Counted from the stretch's first letter, positions 42,325 to 53,589 are shown. The stretch is DNA of 64,000 bases from Nostoc sp. 'Peltigera membranacea cyanobiont' N6 (GCF_002949735.1 NZ_CP026681.1:5858001-5922000); one strand, 5' to 3'. Numbers and translations are program-made. Notes: generated from the letters alone by a model not told the origin.

Positions 42325-45300
42325 CTAAAATCGAGTTTCATACTCAACTTGAAATAGATTTTCATCCCCCAAATTAGTTGAGCCTCGCATCAAAATTTGG
42401 TCGTTGAGTCGATAAAGAACGTTGTAACCCAAGGACTGATTTGTAGATGTAGATAAAGGCGCGGATAAAGAGACAGAGAAATTTTTATTAATATCAAACA
42501 CACCTTCTGCTGATAAATTCAGAACTGAAGCTCTTGATGTTTCATTACTCGTAGTAGGTGTGGGAAATATCCGAAATTGGCTGAAGCCAACAGCCTGTCC
42601 GATCGCAGTGATAGTTCCTTGTAAACTACCTAAAATGGTAGAACTAGCGAAATTAGTCAGGCCTTGTCCTGCATCTGCTTGACCGAAAGAACCAAGAATT
42701 GAGCCACCCAACAGACCAACTATTTCTCCCCGACTACGGCTAGGTTCACTTGTCAGTTCCAAATTGTCGCCCAATTTACTAGCCGGCCCGTTCACTCTTG
42801 CTTGAACAGTAACGGTACGTAAAGTCCCAAAGTTGTTTACAGAAACATCGCTGACTTCAGCAGACAATGGTGATTCCAAAACTTGACTGTTCGTACCGGA
42901 AGCTTCAGGTACGATCGCAGTAAGGCGAACATCCAAAGTCGGATCGAGTCCTTGACTAGGAGTAAATCGCGCTGTTTGTTCGTAGCCTCGCGCTAATGCA
43001 AACTCAGTGGAAAATAAGCTCAGTCGTCCTCCTGTCAACCGAATCTCTCCTTCAGGAAGCGGCTTGGCTAATGTACCATTGATGGTCAATTCGCCTTTTG
43101 CCTCAAAGTTCAGTATAGGCTGACTCAATGCGGCTCCTCCTGGTACAAAGCTCAGTAGGGACTGAGTTGTAACACTAACATCCTTGTCTAGAATCAACTT
43201 TAAATCTGCAAACTCTACAGGCAAATTGGGTGGAGTTACTGCGCTAGTATTACTTGCTGGTGTAGTTACGGGGCTAGCATTACTATCTGGTGTAGTCACT
43301 GAACTAGCGTTATTCTCTGCTGTCGGTATCTGTTCTCTATTTATAATGTTAGTATTCGCTTCTGTTGTAGCAGCTGATTTGGTCTTAGCAGTAGAATTTC
43401 CGATAATCACCTTACCATCACTTAGCTTAATCTCTCCACCAATTACAGGTTTTAGGGCTGTTCCGCGAATTACCACATCGCCGCCAACACCCCCTTCATA
43501 CAATTCTGCAAGCTTAAAATTGAGTTTGTCTGCTATTGATATTGTCAGGGGATTCGCTACGCCTTGCTGAGGATTCAAAATTGGCAGAATGCCTGATGCA
43601 GTTATTTGCCCTTTATTGTACGTAGCTTGAATGTTTTCAACACTTACTGTACTGCCATTAAATTGCGCTGTCCCTGTGATATTTGTTAGGGGATCGGATA
43701 AAGCTTGAGCGCGAATAGTTGCATTGTTAACTGTAGCGTTTCCATTAATAATTGGTTCCTTTAAAGTACCCTGAACATTCAAATCTACTTTTCCTTGACC
43801 GTCTACCCAAGTTACTTGATTATTGGTAAACAGATTTAACAGTGCCAATCCTTCATTGTTCACATTGGCGTTGATGCTAATTTGATTGCTATCTGGTTGC
43901 ACTGCGGCAAAAGGTAACGGAGCAGGTATGTTACCTGTAACTGTAACTGGTTGTGTTCCGGTTACTAATAAGGTACTGTCGAAATTCAAACGAGCATTGT
44001 TGTAGTCAAAGTTCACCTGTCCTGTTTGCACAGGTTGCTTGTTGAGAGTCGCATTCGCCAGTCTTACATTCCCTTGGACTTTGGGATCTTTGAAACTACC
44101 TCCCAAGGTGGCATCAGCATTTACATTACCAGTGATATCTACGGGATATTTTTCTATAAAAGGTTGTAAGAGTGATAAAGGTAGACTTGCTACATTCAAT
44201 TTTCCAGATAGTTGCTCAGTTCCTAACTGTCCCGAAAAAGCCACTAGTCCTTGATTGATTCCAACACTCAAGGGCGAAAGTGTGACGATTCCATCGGCAA
44301 AAGTACCTTGAGCAATAACTTGATTAATTGAGTATTCACCCCATTGCCAGTTAGTACCTTGGAAATTAAAGCCAACATTCAACCCAGATTTTAAGGAACC
44401 ATTACCTGTAATTCCTCCGCTCAAAACACCCGTTAATTCTGCAAGAGTGGGCAAAGATGCCTCTTTTTTTGTTTCTTGTTGCTGTTGTTTGGCTATGGAT
44501 GCTGCAATATTAGAGAAATATGCTAACTGTGTTTTTAAATCTGCATTGGGCAAACTGATAGGCTGGGTATCAAGTACTTCTGCTCCAGCCAATGTTGGAG
44601 GTTTTAACCCTGTACCAAGGTCTTGATAGTCGAAGATATTAAATGCTTGTAAAAGTCTCTCAACTCTGGTTTGGTCTAAATTAGCTTGGAATTGAAATTG
44701 GGGATCGTTCCCTGTTTTCACATTTCCACTTAAGGCAATATTGCTATCTCCAATCCGCAATTGACCATTAGCCAAGCTAGCAGTACCATCAGCATAATTA
44801 ATAGTACCGCGAAATTCGTCGGCTGCAACTCTGGCAACGCGAGGCGCTGCGATCGCAACGTTCCCCGCAACTGCATAATTATTAAGATTGACAACTAAAT
44901 TTCCTGATAATTGCCCCCCTAAAGGTTTCAATTGATTGTTAGGTAAAAAGCCCCCAATTAGAGCGATAGGAAACTGTTGGGCGTTGATGAGTAAGTTATC
45001 TCCCTCAGTTCTACCCATGCTAACGGCCCCATCCCGACTGACTAAAAATGAAGTTGGCCGATAATTTGCACCCAAGTTAAGCGCAATTATGTCTTGCTTA
45101 CCGGCTAATCGGAGACTTGCCCCCTGTCCCCCTTGAAAATTCACGTTCCCGGTTAAAAGCGGATCAAATGCCAAGCTACTAACCTGAAAATTCCGCAGTC
45201 GGATGTTGCCGTTAGCTTGGGGAACATCTGGAGTACCTGTAACTTTTCCATTAAAATCAAGTAGCCCCGCTACTGCTACATCTCCAGGAATTTGAAAGCC

Positions 45301-47706
45301 AGTATTTTTTAAGTTGAAATTCTGCGCCAGTACGTTTAAATCAAATCCCGCGATTTGGGGTGCGCCTGTTGGTGGAGACTGAATTGCGATCGCACCATTA
45401 GCACTCAATCCTGCGGTACTTGCGTTTTCAACTATAATCTGCTGTCCATTCCACTGAAATTGAGCGGTGAGCGGTTTTGCTAGCAGTGCTACTCCTTGGG
45501 AAAGGCGGATTTTTCCGGCGGCACGAATATCTGCAAGCTGGAAAGATTTTGTTGTGCCTGATAACTGAATATCGCTATTGAGTCGTCCTCGCAGTTGTGG
45601 TGAAAACCGGTTGAGTTGAATTTGAGAAGTGTTGACAACTCCTTGCCAGCGTTCTTGTGCAAGTTGACCTTTAGCTACAATTGTCCCGCCTGCCACGTTC
45701 AACACCGCATCTGGAAAGACGATATTCTCTCCTTGTTTGGTAACAACAACTCGTCCGGTAGTAGGATAGGTCGCTGTAGGCGCTTGCACCCGCGCGACTG
45801 CTTGTAGGTTCTTCAGAGTGCCAGAAATATTGGCATTTGCCGATACTTTACCAATAGTGATGGAGGGTGAGGATTTGTACGCTTGGGCGATCGCGTCTCC
45901 TGGTAAATTTTGAGCTTGCACATTAAATGATACCCTCCCTTGGGGTGCAAGCTGAAGTTGACCGCTAGCTGTAACTTGCCCCCCCACTTCTGGATTTGCC
46001 TGAACGCGAGCAACATTGACATTTAATGGTTTACCTAAAGAGCCAGATATTTTGGCGTTTGCAGATATACCACCAAGATTGAGGGGAGTTGAAATATTGT
46101 AACCTTGAGCGATCGCATTTCCTGGTAAGCCTTGAGCTTGAATACCTATATCTACTTGACCTTGGGGAGCTAGTTGAATTTGACCGCTGGCTGTAATTTG
46201 TCCCCCTGTTGGTGGCGTTACCTGAACGCTGGAAACATCAAGGTTCAAGGGTTGTTTGGCAAGTGACCCAGAAATTTGTGCTTTTGCGGAAACATTTCCA
46301 ACTGCGATCGGTAGAGCAACGCCATAGCCCCGTGCTAATATATCCCCCGATACACCATCAACTTGGGCATTAAATATTACGTTTTTGTTGACTCCTAAAT
46401 TAGCTTGACCGCCTCCTGTGATTTGACCACCAGCTGCGGGGACTATTTTCAAATTGGAGACAGTAAGTTGAGATGCAGTTTGAGATACATTCAAGCGGAA
46501 ATCAGTATTGACAGCTTTCAAGAGAATGCGATCGACTTGAATCGGTTTTGTGTTGCTTACTGTACCGCTAAGGACTGGTTGCTGAAGTGCGCCTAAGACT
46601 TTAATATTTGCTTGAATTTCGCCACTAGCTGGGACTGACGAATTTACATTCAGCGTGTCTAAGATATTTTTAGCACTAATTGGTTTTATCTGAGCGGAGA
46701 CATTAAAACCTGTCTGAGTATTAATTGTTCCATTGGCCAGAATGGGAATTTTACCAAAATTTGTACTCAAATTCTCTAAAGCAACTGTCTGACCTTGAAA
46801 TGTAAATCTCCCATTAAAATTGGAAACCTGCTGAGGAATATTTTGGATTTTAGCAGTGACCTGATTCGCCGTAGCCGTTCCTGTAATCGCTATTTCTGAC
46901 AGTTTGGGTGGAATCTGAACCCCTAAGTCGGCATTTAAATACCCTGACTGCAATGCGATGGGTAACTGAATTAATCGACTAATATCAGATGCTTGTAAAT
47001 TTTGTGCTGAAAGGTTGAGGCTAGTTTGTTGAGCTTTTACTTGTGTTTCACCAGCGATTTTAACTGCGCCTCCCCTGGTGAGTTGAGCATTGATGTCATA
47101 ACCAATCCTTTGATTTTGATCCGAAAATCGAGCAATACCACCAACTTGATTTAATATTACTGAGCCTTTCGGTTTAGTTGGTACGGCGAACGGCATCAAC
47201 TCTACATTTCCATCTTGAATTTGAAGTGTTTGCAATTCAGTTTGAATAGCACCTTTGCCTTCTCCAGCCTTAACTTGGGCTGTAACCCAACGCCCATCTC
47301 GATCCTGTTGGATGTAGACGTTGGGCTGAACTAACGTTACATTTAATGCCAGTTTTCGGGTTAAGAGAAGTTCCAAGGGTGAGAACTGCACATCCAAGGC
47401 TTTTGCTACCACCTGGTCTGCATCGGTGGCAGTTGCTGGTATAGATAAAGAGCTAAATCTCAAACTAGAGAGCGAAAAACCTTCAACTTTGCCTACTTTT
47501 ACTGGCCGCCCAAGCAATTGTTCGAGATTTTGCTGTACTAATGGCGCTAAATCTTTATATACATAGCTTCTAGCCCACCAAGCACCGACTGCAATTCCAA
47601 TCAGTAAAACGACACCGAGAGCCAAACTGGTACGTCCTAACAGAAGGAGCCATAAACGAGGATTAGATGGTTCCTGATTATTTTCTGGATTTGGAGAGCG
47701 CGTCAT
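42325..47706 (-). CDS. TamB/translocation-assembly family protein (DUF490)
   Basis: This 1793-residue protein has an N-terminal membrane anchor (LWLLLLGRTSLALGVVLLIG), then AWWARSYVYKDLAPLVQQNL, and then over 1,500 residues of beta-strand-rich, Asn/Gln/Gly-rich repetitive sequence. It ends in the DUF490 C-terminal motif SLGYNVLYRLNDQILMRGST with ENLFQVEYETRF. TamB-type proteins span the periplasm as a hydrophobic groove and move phospholipid or assist outer-membrane protein assembly. In cyanobacteria this is the large homologue of Tic236. The length is in the usual range. The C-terminal end (VEYETRF) probably contacts an Omp85 partner. Confidence 0.92.
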   Translation of the reverse strand: MTRSPNPENNQEPSNPRLWLLLLGRTSLALGVVLLIGIAVGAWWARSYVYKDLAPLVQQNLEQLLGRPVKVGKVEGFSLSSLRFSSLSIPATATDADQVVAKALDVQFSPLELLLTRKLALNVTLVQPNVYIQQDRDGRWVTAQVKAGEGKGAIQTELQTLQIQDGNVELMPFAVPTKPKGSVILNQVGGIARFSDQNQRIGYDINAQLTRGGAVKIAGETQVKAQQTSLNLSAQNLQASDISRLIQLPIALQSGYLNADLGVQIPPKLSEIAITGTATANQVTAKIQNIPQQVSNFNGRFTFQGQTVALENLSTNFGKIPILANGTINTQTGFNVSAQIKPISAKNILDTLNVNSSVPASGEIQANIKVLGALQQPVLSGTVSNTKPIQVDRILLKAVNTDFRLNVSQTASQLTVSNLKIVPAAGGQITGGGQANLGVNKNVIFNAQVDGVSGDILARGYGVALPIAVGNVSAKAQISGSLAKQPLNLDVSSVQVTPPTGGQITASGQIQLAPQGQVDIGIQAQGLPGNAIAQGYNISTPLNLGGISANAKISGSLGKPLNVNVARVQANPEVGGQVTASGQLQLAPQGRVSFNVQAQNLPGDAIAQAYKSSPSITIGKVSANANISGTLKNLQAVARVQAPTATYPTTGRVVVTKQGENIVFPDAVLNVAGGTIVAKGQLAQERWQGVVNTSQIQLNRFSPQLRGRLNSDIQLSGTTKSFQLADIRAAGKIRLSQGVALLAKPLTAQFQWNGQQIIVENASTAGLSANGAIAIQSPPTGAPQIAGFDLNVLAQNFNLKNTGFQIPGDVAVAGLLDFNGKVTGTPDVPQANGNIRLRNFQVSSLAFDPLLTGNVNFQGGQGASLRLAGKQDIIALNLGANYRPTSFLVSRDGAVSMGRTEGDNLLINAQQFPIALIGGFLPNNQLKPLGGQLSGNLVVNLNNYAVAGNVAIAAPRVARVAADEFRGTINYADGTASLANGQLRIGDSNIALSGNVKTGNDPQFQFQANLDQTRVERLLQAFNIFDYQDLGTGLKPPTLAGAEVLDTQPISLPNADLKTQLAYFSNIAASIAKQQQQETKKEASLPTLAELTGVLSGGITGNGSLKSGLNVGFNFQGTNWQWGEYSINQVIAQGTFADGIVTLSPLSVGINQGLVAFSGQLGTEQLSGKLNVASLPLSLLQPFIEKYPVDITGNVNADATLGGSFKDPKVQGNVRLANATLNKQPVQTGQVNFDYNNARLNFDSTLLVTGTQPVTVTGNIPAPLPFAAVQPDSNQISINANVNNEGLALLNLFTNNQVTWVDGQGKVDLNVQGTLKEPIINGNATVNNATIRAQALSDPLTNITGTAQFNGSTVSVENIQATYNKGQITASGILPILNPQQGVANPLTISIADKLNFKLAELYEGGVGGDVVIRGTALKPVIGGEIKLSDGKVIIGNSTAKTKSAATTEANTNIINREQIPTAENNASSVTTPDSNASPVTTPASNTSAVTPPNLPVEFADLKLILDKDVSVTTQSLLSFVPGGAALSQPILNFEAKGELTINGTLAKPLPEGEIRLTGGRLSLFSTEFALARGYEQTARFTPSQGLDPTLDVRLTAIVPEASGTNSQVLESPLSAEVSDVSVNNFGTLRTVTVQARVNGPASKLGDNLELTSEPSRSRGEIVGLLGGSILGSFGQADAGQGLTNFASSTILGSLQGTITAIGQAVGFSQFRIFPTPTTSNETSRASVLNLSAEGVFDINKNFSVSLSAPLSTSTNQSLGYNVLYRLNDQILMRGSTNLGDENLFQVEYETRF

Positions 47707-48873
47707 TATCGTTATCAGTACCAGTACTTTTTTCTGGAGTAAGCCGAGAGACAGGCTAGCCGCATTTGTATCATCAAGTTACAAACTATGGTTTCATAAT
47801 CTGAAGACTTCCGCAAGAACTTTGCGCCAACCGGCTTCTATTCCAATAGGGTTTAGTTAAGCCTTTCTTTCTTCTCTCTGCGTCATGTGCGTCCTTTACG
47901 GTAGCCTGCGGCAAGCTGAAGCGTCTACGTTAAATAAAAATGACTTTGGTAAAAAGTTTTAGCTTTAACTGAACTGTATTGGCTTCTATTCTCCAAGAGA
48001 AGCTGCGCCAACCAGACGCTTTGTAAACGCGTCATGTTATTTAATCATCTTGCCTAATTATTGAATATATGTCGAGTAAAAACTTGTCACTATACATGAT
48101 TTTCATCGTCTTTAAATTTAAAATGTTCGCTGGGATTGTGGAAATTATTTTAGAACTTATTATATAGATTTTCTTCCCGATAAGTATGATTTTTCATAAA
48201 TTAGATAACCTTGAGTATTAAATTACTTTGCGATCCCTCCTGTATATACAACTCTAGTTATAAAATCAACCTTTAGAGAATCTAACTTAGTATAGATGAC
48301 GGAAGGTAAGTAATCTTAGACTAAGGCGGAATGTAAATTCTTGAAGCTAGATTTAGAACCCCGACTTCTTGAAGAGGTAAGGGTTATGGGCAGTAAGTTT
48401 TGCTCAAGTAAGTCAATTCTTATGTAGAATCTATTAGGCTGACTGTATTTAGATAAATATCAATTACAGATTAACCATCATGGTTTGAATAAGCCTAAAA
48501 TTTCCCTATTACAGATAAAAACCAATAAGATAAATAGATAAATTTAGTAGTCGGTGCTTTAAATGAGATACTTCATACCCCCCTCCTCGCTTGCGGGGAG
48601 GGGGTTGGGGGTGGGGTTCTTGTACCTCACTCAACTGAGAACCGCTATAGTATTCTTCGATTAAGTAAATTGGCGCGAAAAACTCAAATACATTAGCTAA
48701 ATGTAAGCAGGCTTAAAGCCCCTACTAATGACCAATGACAAAGGACAGCTTGCGCCAGTTAGTTTTAATTACGCCAACCTGCTTACAGTATGAGTTAACG
48801 TCAATAACAAGATTCCCAACTTCTTAGAGAAGTTGGGAACCTGAGCTTTTATATTACTAGATTGTAAACCCGC
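47707..48873. other. Long intergenic region with hairpins
   Basis: 1,167 bp without a supportable gene. Contains a GC-rich hairpin CCCCCTCC-TCGCTTGC-GGGGAGGGGG (48580-48610), a perfect 12-bp stem with 3-nt loop (TTCCCAACTTCT-TAG-AGAAGTTGGGAA, 48813-48839) and dispersed repeat text (CAAGCTGAAGCGTCTACG). The two hairpins may be terminators or MITE remnants. Confidence 0.6.
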
Positions 48874-49074
48874 TTATCGATCGGTTGAATCATCAATCAT
48901 TTCTGGCGTTAAAGCTGGGTTACTCTTACGTTCTTCTGGTGATTGCTCCCGAATAACATCGTCTATTCTTGCAGGATGTTTGATTTTGTCGAGTACCTCT
49001 GGACTTAGTTCCAATGGTTCGCCTTCTGGATTAGATTTTTCAGCTTGACTAGGAACTGTTTCCTTATTCATCAT
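48874..49074 (-). CDS. Hypothetical acidic protein, 66 aa
   Basis: Short hydrophilic protein (MNKETVPSQAEKSNPEGEPL, then SPEVLDKIKHPARIDDVIRE). I prefer ATG 49074 over the longer frame, whose first 40 codons have Cys/Val-rich composition unlike a normal protein and would be an untypical start. Rich in Glu, Asp and Pro, probably disordered; no family recognised. A perfect hairpin lies 34 bp after the stop. Confidence 0.5.
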   Translation of the reverse strand: MMNKETVPSQAEKSNPEGEPLELSPEVLDKIKHPARIDDVIREQSPEERKSNPALTPEMIDDSTDR

Positions 49075-49584
49075 TATTTCCCCAAACTTATACACCAAGC
49101 TTAAGTTGTTCTGTGGTGAGCTACACACTATCTTGAGACTTAATTTCACGCAACAGTAGGTAAGAAAGACGTAAGTGTAGGCTGTCGGAGACATCGCCCC
49201 TCAGCAAAAATCAATCCCTAAACTAAATAGCATTTACCACAAAAAACGTAAGTATTCAGTATTCTCAGTTTCACAAACCATAAATAGTCACAGCCAGTAG
49301 CCAAAACATGAAATTGCGATCGCTAATTTAGCCAAGCCAACGATTAATTCTCCCATAACTGCGATCGCTTCGTTATTCGATAGAAAAAACTGAGTATTTC
49401 TAACAAGCAAAATCTATTTAAATTACTTTTTAAAAAAACTTTACGTTTCTCAATAAACTTTAAGAAATCTTGTAATTGAGTTAAGAATCAATTAAGAGAA
49501 ATTGCTTTGTAAAGGTTAATTGATATTCCTTGTCAAATTGCTGGTGAAGTTAGAGACTAAGAATACAACACACGCAATTATTTT
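49075..49584. other. Intergenic, no gene recognised
   Basis: 510 bp, AT-rich in its right half, containing two GCGATCGC octamers. Probable promoter region of the following gene; no consensus element could be chosen. Confidence 0.5.
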
Positions 49585-50076
49585 ATGACTGCTATTTCTA
49601 ACATTGAATTCAAACGACCAATTTGGCAAACTGCTATTATATTGACTTTGGGCTTTTGGCTCAGTGCTAGTCTAGTTTTAGACTGGGTAATTATGCCTAG
49701 CCTTTATCTTTCCGGTATGATGAGCCAAGCTGGTTTTACGACAGCAGGCTATACGATTTTTTGGAACTTCAATCGGATGGAATTATTATCTGCTGCTGTA
49801 GTATTAACTGGGGCATTAGCTTTGGGTAAAATCCAATATCACTGGCGGATTCGCAGTATTATTTTATCTGGGCTGCTGCTAACTATCGCTGTGCTTGACA
49901 CCTATTTCTTAACTCCGCAAATGTGCGCCATCGGAGTTCAACTCAATCTATTTGAAGATGCTGCTGCTATTCCATCGACAATGAATTTACTACACGGCAG
50001 TTATTGGGTACTAGAAGTAGTTAAGTTGGTTGCTGGTGGTACACTTTTAAACTGGTGCTGGCGGGAACAAGTTTAA
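49585..50076 (+). CDS. DUF4149-like membrane protein, 163 aa
   Basis: Four hydrophobic helices (IWQTAIILTLGFWLSASLVL, MELLSAAVVLTGALALGKI, SIILSGLLLTIAVLDTYFLT, LEVVKLVAGGTLLNWCW) with short loops. The pattern fits the small four-helix membrane proteins often annotated as DUF4149, of unknown function. The gene is single, with its own perfect terminator at 50127-50157. Confidence 0.6.
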   Translation: MTAISNIEFKRPIWQTAIILTLGFWLSASLVLDWVIMPSLYLSGMMSQAGFTTAGYTIFWNFNRMELLSAAVVLTGALALGKIQYHWRIRSIILSGLLLTIAVLDTYFLTPQMCAIGVQLNLFEDAAAIPSTMNLLHGSYWVLEVVKLVAGGTLLNWCWREQV

Positions 50077-50126
50077 GTAGATGGAGAACTATAACGGTGA
50101 GAATGTCCACTTCTAAATCTCACACT

Positions 50127-50157
50127 AAAGACGCAAAGAATTTCTTTGCGTCTTTTT
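50127..50157 (+). terminator. Rho-independent terminator
   Basis: AAAGACGCAAAGAA pairs with TTTCTTTGCGTCTTT, directly followed by TT. A 13-14-bp stem with a tiny loop, 51 bp after the stop of the membrane-protein gene. Confidence 0.9.
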
Positions 50158-51444
50158 GCTACATAGCTTAATCAATGCAATGTTTACGACAAGCTACGCC
50201 CATGCGGATAATTTTGTATTGATATTTGTGATTTTTAAAACTTGAGATTCTTCGGGTAAATTGCTATCATAAAATGATTCATTCATTTATAAGTGTAATT
50301 AAATCAGCAGACAAAATTATCTTTTACTGTACATTTTTAGCCTTCCCGGATGTTAGAGAAAAGAAATACTGAAAGATAATATTAGTTAGCTTTCATCTTT
50401 ACTTCACTGATTTATCATGAAGTTTATATATTGCTGCTAACTTTTTTTGAAAATTATAGTAATCTGAATTTTAGTGAGTGCGTTACTTGTTATCTACCAT
50501 TTAGCTAAAAATAGCTATTTTGCAGGTATGTACTACCAATCAAGAACTTCGCTGTAAATTCTTGAATTTGTCACTCCAAATTGACAGAGTGACTATTTAG
50601 CCCCACACAACATTAAACCCGTTTCCAGTACTTATGAAGAGATTCCCTTCTGCTGAACTGGTCGCCTGTGCATCTCACCACACACCATTATGGCGGCAAT
50701 TATCAGCTAACTCATCCTTGGTCGGAGATTTATCATTCTTGTTGTGCAAGTAATAATTTTGCTTAATCCCAACACTAAGAGCTGCTCTACACCCACAAAC
50801 CTAAGTAAGACATTGAGCTTTTGGAATGCTTAGTTTTTAATAATACTTTTCTCTTGATGAAGTTTACCTCAAGCATAAACCTCTAGCAAAAGTAGCTGAT
50901 AACTTTCGTCACGGATATAAAAGCGGCAGGAAGTTAATCCTTAAAAGCCTTTGTGGATAAGTCTTTTCATCCACATCACAAGAGATTTTGGTTGCTCCAG
51001 ACTTTAGGATAAAGGGCAAAAAAACTTTTGCAACAGAAGCAAAGTATCTACAATTTTAGGCTGTGAAATACGGATAACAATGATGCTTTTGTGACTGATG
51101 GGCGAGAGCCAATGGTCTGTTCGTTGCACTTGAGTTACTGTTAGATTGGCTAGATTAGCAAAAGATACAGAAAACCAATCTAATTTTTGAAATACTATAT
51201 CCTGGCAACCAGTCGGGCCATTTTGCTATTGGGCAATAATGTGGATTGGTTTAATTGTAATTCGTGCTTTCTAGCTTAACAGAGATTGGTTAATTAAGAG
51301 TTGGGGGGTGTGGAATCTCTGTACTAAGTCAAATGTGACCGCTATATTTATTTGATAGTGTTTCCAACAAAGTCGCGGTGAATTCCGAAAAGGTAATTCA
51401 CTAATTTTGCCTGCAAATGTTAATTTTATTCCAGAACTATCTCA
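50158..51444. other. Long intergenic region, no gene recognised
   Basis: 1,287 bp with stops in all frames, no repeat array and no clear RNA motif. It is AT-rich overall. The right part (about 51250-51440) probably holds the promoter of the response-regulator gene. Confidence 0.6.
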
Positions 51445-52527
51445 ATGAAGACACTTCCAATTAGTAGATACAGATTTTTCCAAAAGCTCCAGCCTTTATC
51501 TTTGTTGAAAAAAATCACTGGTAAGTCGGTTACTGGTTGTTTGCAGGTGTTTAGCACATCAGGTTCTTGGTCAATATATGTAGATGAGGGTAAGCTCATT
51601 TATGCTTGCTATTCAGAGAAAATGTTTGAGCCGCTTTACAGGAATTTGCAACGCTTGAGTCAGCAAATTTCTACTCTCCCTCTTGAAATTCACGAACAAT
51701 TACGGGCAATATTTGAAACTGGGATTGAAAATCAGGCAATACCGAACCCAGATTATCTGGCTATTTGCTGGTTAGTTAATCAGAGATATATTAGTCCCTC
51801 TCAAGCAGCAATACTGATAGAACAGTTGGCACTAGAAGTTCTGGAGTCATTTCTCAACTTAGAAGAGGGGAGTTATGAATTTATTCCTGAAAGCTTTCTG
51901 GACGACATGCCAAAATTTTGTCATCTAAATCTCCGTTTACTGGTTGAACGATGTCAAATGCCCCGAAACGAAGTAGCTTATCGTCAGACATCCCCCTCTT
52001 CTCAATCGCACCCCTCAGAACTGTTCAAAATAAATGAGTTAAAACCTAAAAACAAAAGTACATCAAACTGGTCTAGAACAAACGGCTATAAACCCTCAGC
52101 CTACTCTGTTAATACTAATGAACAGAGGGATCGGCGAATCGTCCAACCCCATGCTGACAAAAAAATATACACAATTTTTTGTATTAATGACAGTCCTACA
52201 GTATTGAATGCTATTAAAAGTTATTTAGATGAGCAAACCTTTTCTGTTGTGGGAGTCACCGATTCTCTAAAAGCTTTAATGCAAATTATTCATACAAAAC
52301 CCGACATAATTTTGTTGGATATTTCAATGCCTAATTTAGATGGATATGAACTCTGTTCTTTGCTGCGGAAACACTCGCATTTTAAAAATACACCTGTGAT
52401 TATGGTGTCAGAAAAAGTAGGATTTATAGATAGAGCTAAAGCTAAGATGGTTAGAGCCTCTGGCTATTTAACTAAGCCTTTCACACAAGGAGATTTACTA
52501 AAAGTAATCTTTAAACATATTATTTAA
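51445..52527 (+). CDS. PATAN-domain response regulator (PatA-like)
   Basis: This 360-residue protein has an N-terminal PATAN/DUF4388 part (FFQKLQPLSLLKKITGKSVT, GSWSIYVDEGKLIYACYSEK, ending near 175) and a C-terminal receiver domain starting at TIFCINDSPTVL. The phosphoacceptor is D292 (IILLDISMPNLDG) and the switch Lys is K344 (YLTKPFT). PATAN-REC proteins are found in cyanobacteria and control heterocyst pattern (PatA) and motility/phototaxis (PixG, PilG-like). No chemotaxis-type kinase is adjacent, so the exact role is open. It probably signals through protein interaction rather than DNA binding. Confidence 0.9.
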   Translation: MKTLPISRYRFFQKLQPLSLLKKITGKSVTGCLQVFSTSGSWSIYVDEGKLIYACYSEKMFEPLYRNLQRLSQQISTLPLEIHEQLRAIFETGIENQAIPNPDYLAICWLVNQRYISPSQAAILIEQLALEVLESFLNLEEGSYEFIPESFLDDMPKFCHLNLRLLVERCQMPRNEVAYRQTSPSSQSHPSELFKINELKPKNKSTSNWSRTNGYKPSAYSVNTNEQRDRRIVQPHADKKIYTIFCINDSPTVLNAIKSYLDEQTFSVVGVTDSLKALMQIIHTKPDIILLDISMPNLDGYELCSLLRKHSHFKNTPVIMVSEKVGFIDRAKAKMVRASGYLTKPFTQGDLLKVIFKHII

Positions 52528-52805
52528 TTTTCTAATATAATAAATAACTCCATTTAATCGATATATATTTTTGCATATTTCAGATTTAGTATTACCTGCA
52601 TCGCTATTTTTTTCGTTATAGATAATTGTCTGATTGAATTGAAATAATTTTTGTTTTATCAAACTAAAAATAATAATTGTAGTGAGTCGGAACCTATAGC
52701 AGTTTCATGCTAAGATTAAAAGCAATTTTATTATTAATATCTTAATAGATTTTTGGAAAAATGAAAGTTGGCGATTTCCCGAAATAAAAACTTTTTAGAA
52801 CTCGC
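52528..52805. other. Intergenic, no gene recognised
   Basis: 278 bp of very AT-rich DNA between the response-regulator gene and a gene fragment. Confidence 0.5.
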
Positions 52806-53087
52806 CCGATCGCTAAAGGTGGACTCTGGCAAGAAAAACAACACATTTACTGTACGCCGTTTTATTACATTGATTACACCTTGGCGGGGTGTTGCGCCTT
52901 GCAGTTTTGGGTGAAAGCAGAAGAAAATTATTCGCAGGCATTAGCGGAGTATATTGCATTATGCGATCGCGGGGGTTCTGCCTCCTTTCGAGAATTAGTG
53001 CGATCGGCAAATCTTATTTCTCCCTTTGAAGCTGGCGCACTTTCTCAAGTCGTTGAAAAAGTGCGTCAGACTTTGAAAGCTGGCTGA
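52806..53087 (+). pseudogene. C-terminal fragment of an M3-family oligoendopeptidase F
   Basis: The frame reads GGLWQEKQHIYCTPFYYIDY, then TLAGCCALQFWVKAEENYSQ, then ALCDRGGSASFRELVRSANL, ending VRQTLKAG. This is the C-terminal helical end of PepF-type oligoendopeptidases, without the catalytic HExxH part. It lacks a plausible start for a functional enzyme and is therefore a remnant. Confidence 0.85.
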
Positions 53088-53113
53088 TTGACCTCAGAAT
53101 ACTTTACGTACTT

Positions 53114-53386
53114 CTAGATGGGCAAGAATATCTGAGCGATCGCGAATTTTTTGTTGGCAAACATCTGTAACTGGTCGCTAAGTTGAGTTGCATTGCCGTA
53201 ACTGGTGAGTGCCGCCCGTACAGGGTTAGAAAATTCAATTGCAGCAACGTATGAATCACCTGCAACAGCTTGGAACTGCCCATTTGCTCCAGGAGCGAAA
53301 TCGAGTACCCGAAAAATTCCCATGTTGCCATCCCCACCATTACTAGGCAAATCCATATCATCCAACCATATAGATCCTGCTTGCAA
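53114..53386 (-). pseudogene. C-terminal fragment of a penicillin acylase-type protein
   Basis: Minus-strand translation gives GQFQAVAGDSYVAAIEFSNP, then VRAALTSYGNATQLSDQLQM and FANKKF, the usual C-terminal end of penicillin/AHL acylases (Ntn hydrolases). The catalytic Ser region is absent. The final residues IAQIFLPI look altered. It is a second leftover next to the M3 peptidase fragment. Confidence 0.8.
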
Positions 53387-53589
53387 CTTTTCTTTGTTCA
53401 GGTCTCTTTATTGAGAAATAATATCAAAGCTGAAATAGTATTCTTGATTCATTTTAAAAACTTGGGAAAAGTCTACACGATCGTGTAATCTATATATTTA
53501 TCAAGAAAGATTATCAACTCTCATGCTTAAAAAGCATTGAAAAAACAACTGACCAGTAGAGCATAATATTTTCAAATGACGACAGGAGC

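Noticed and set aside
50158..51444. tRNA or structured RNA in the long gap
   Set aside because: No cloverleaf, T-loop consensus or other recognisable RNA motif was found by eye; a covariance search would be needed to exclude it.
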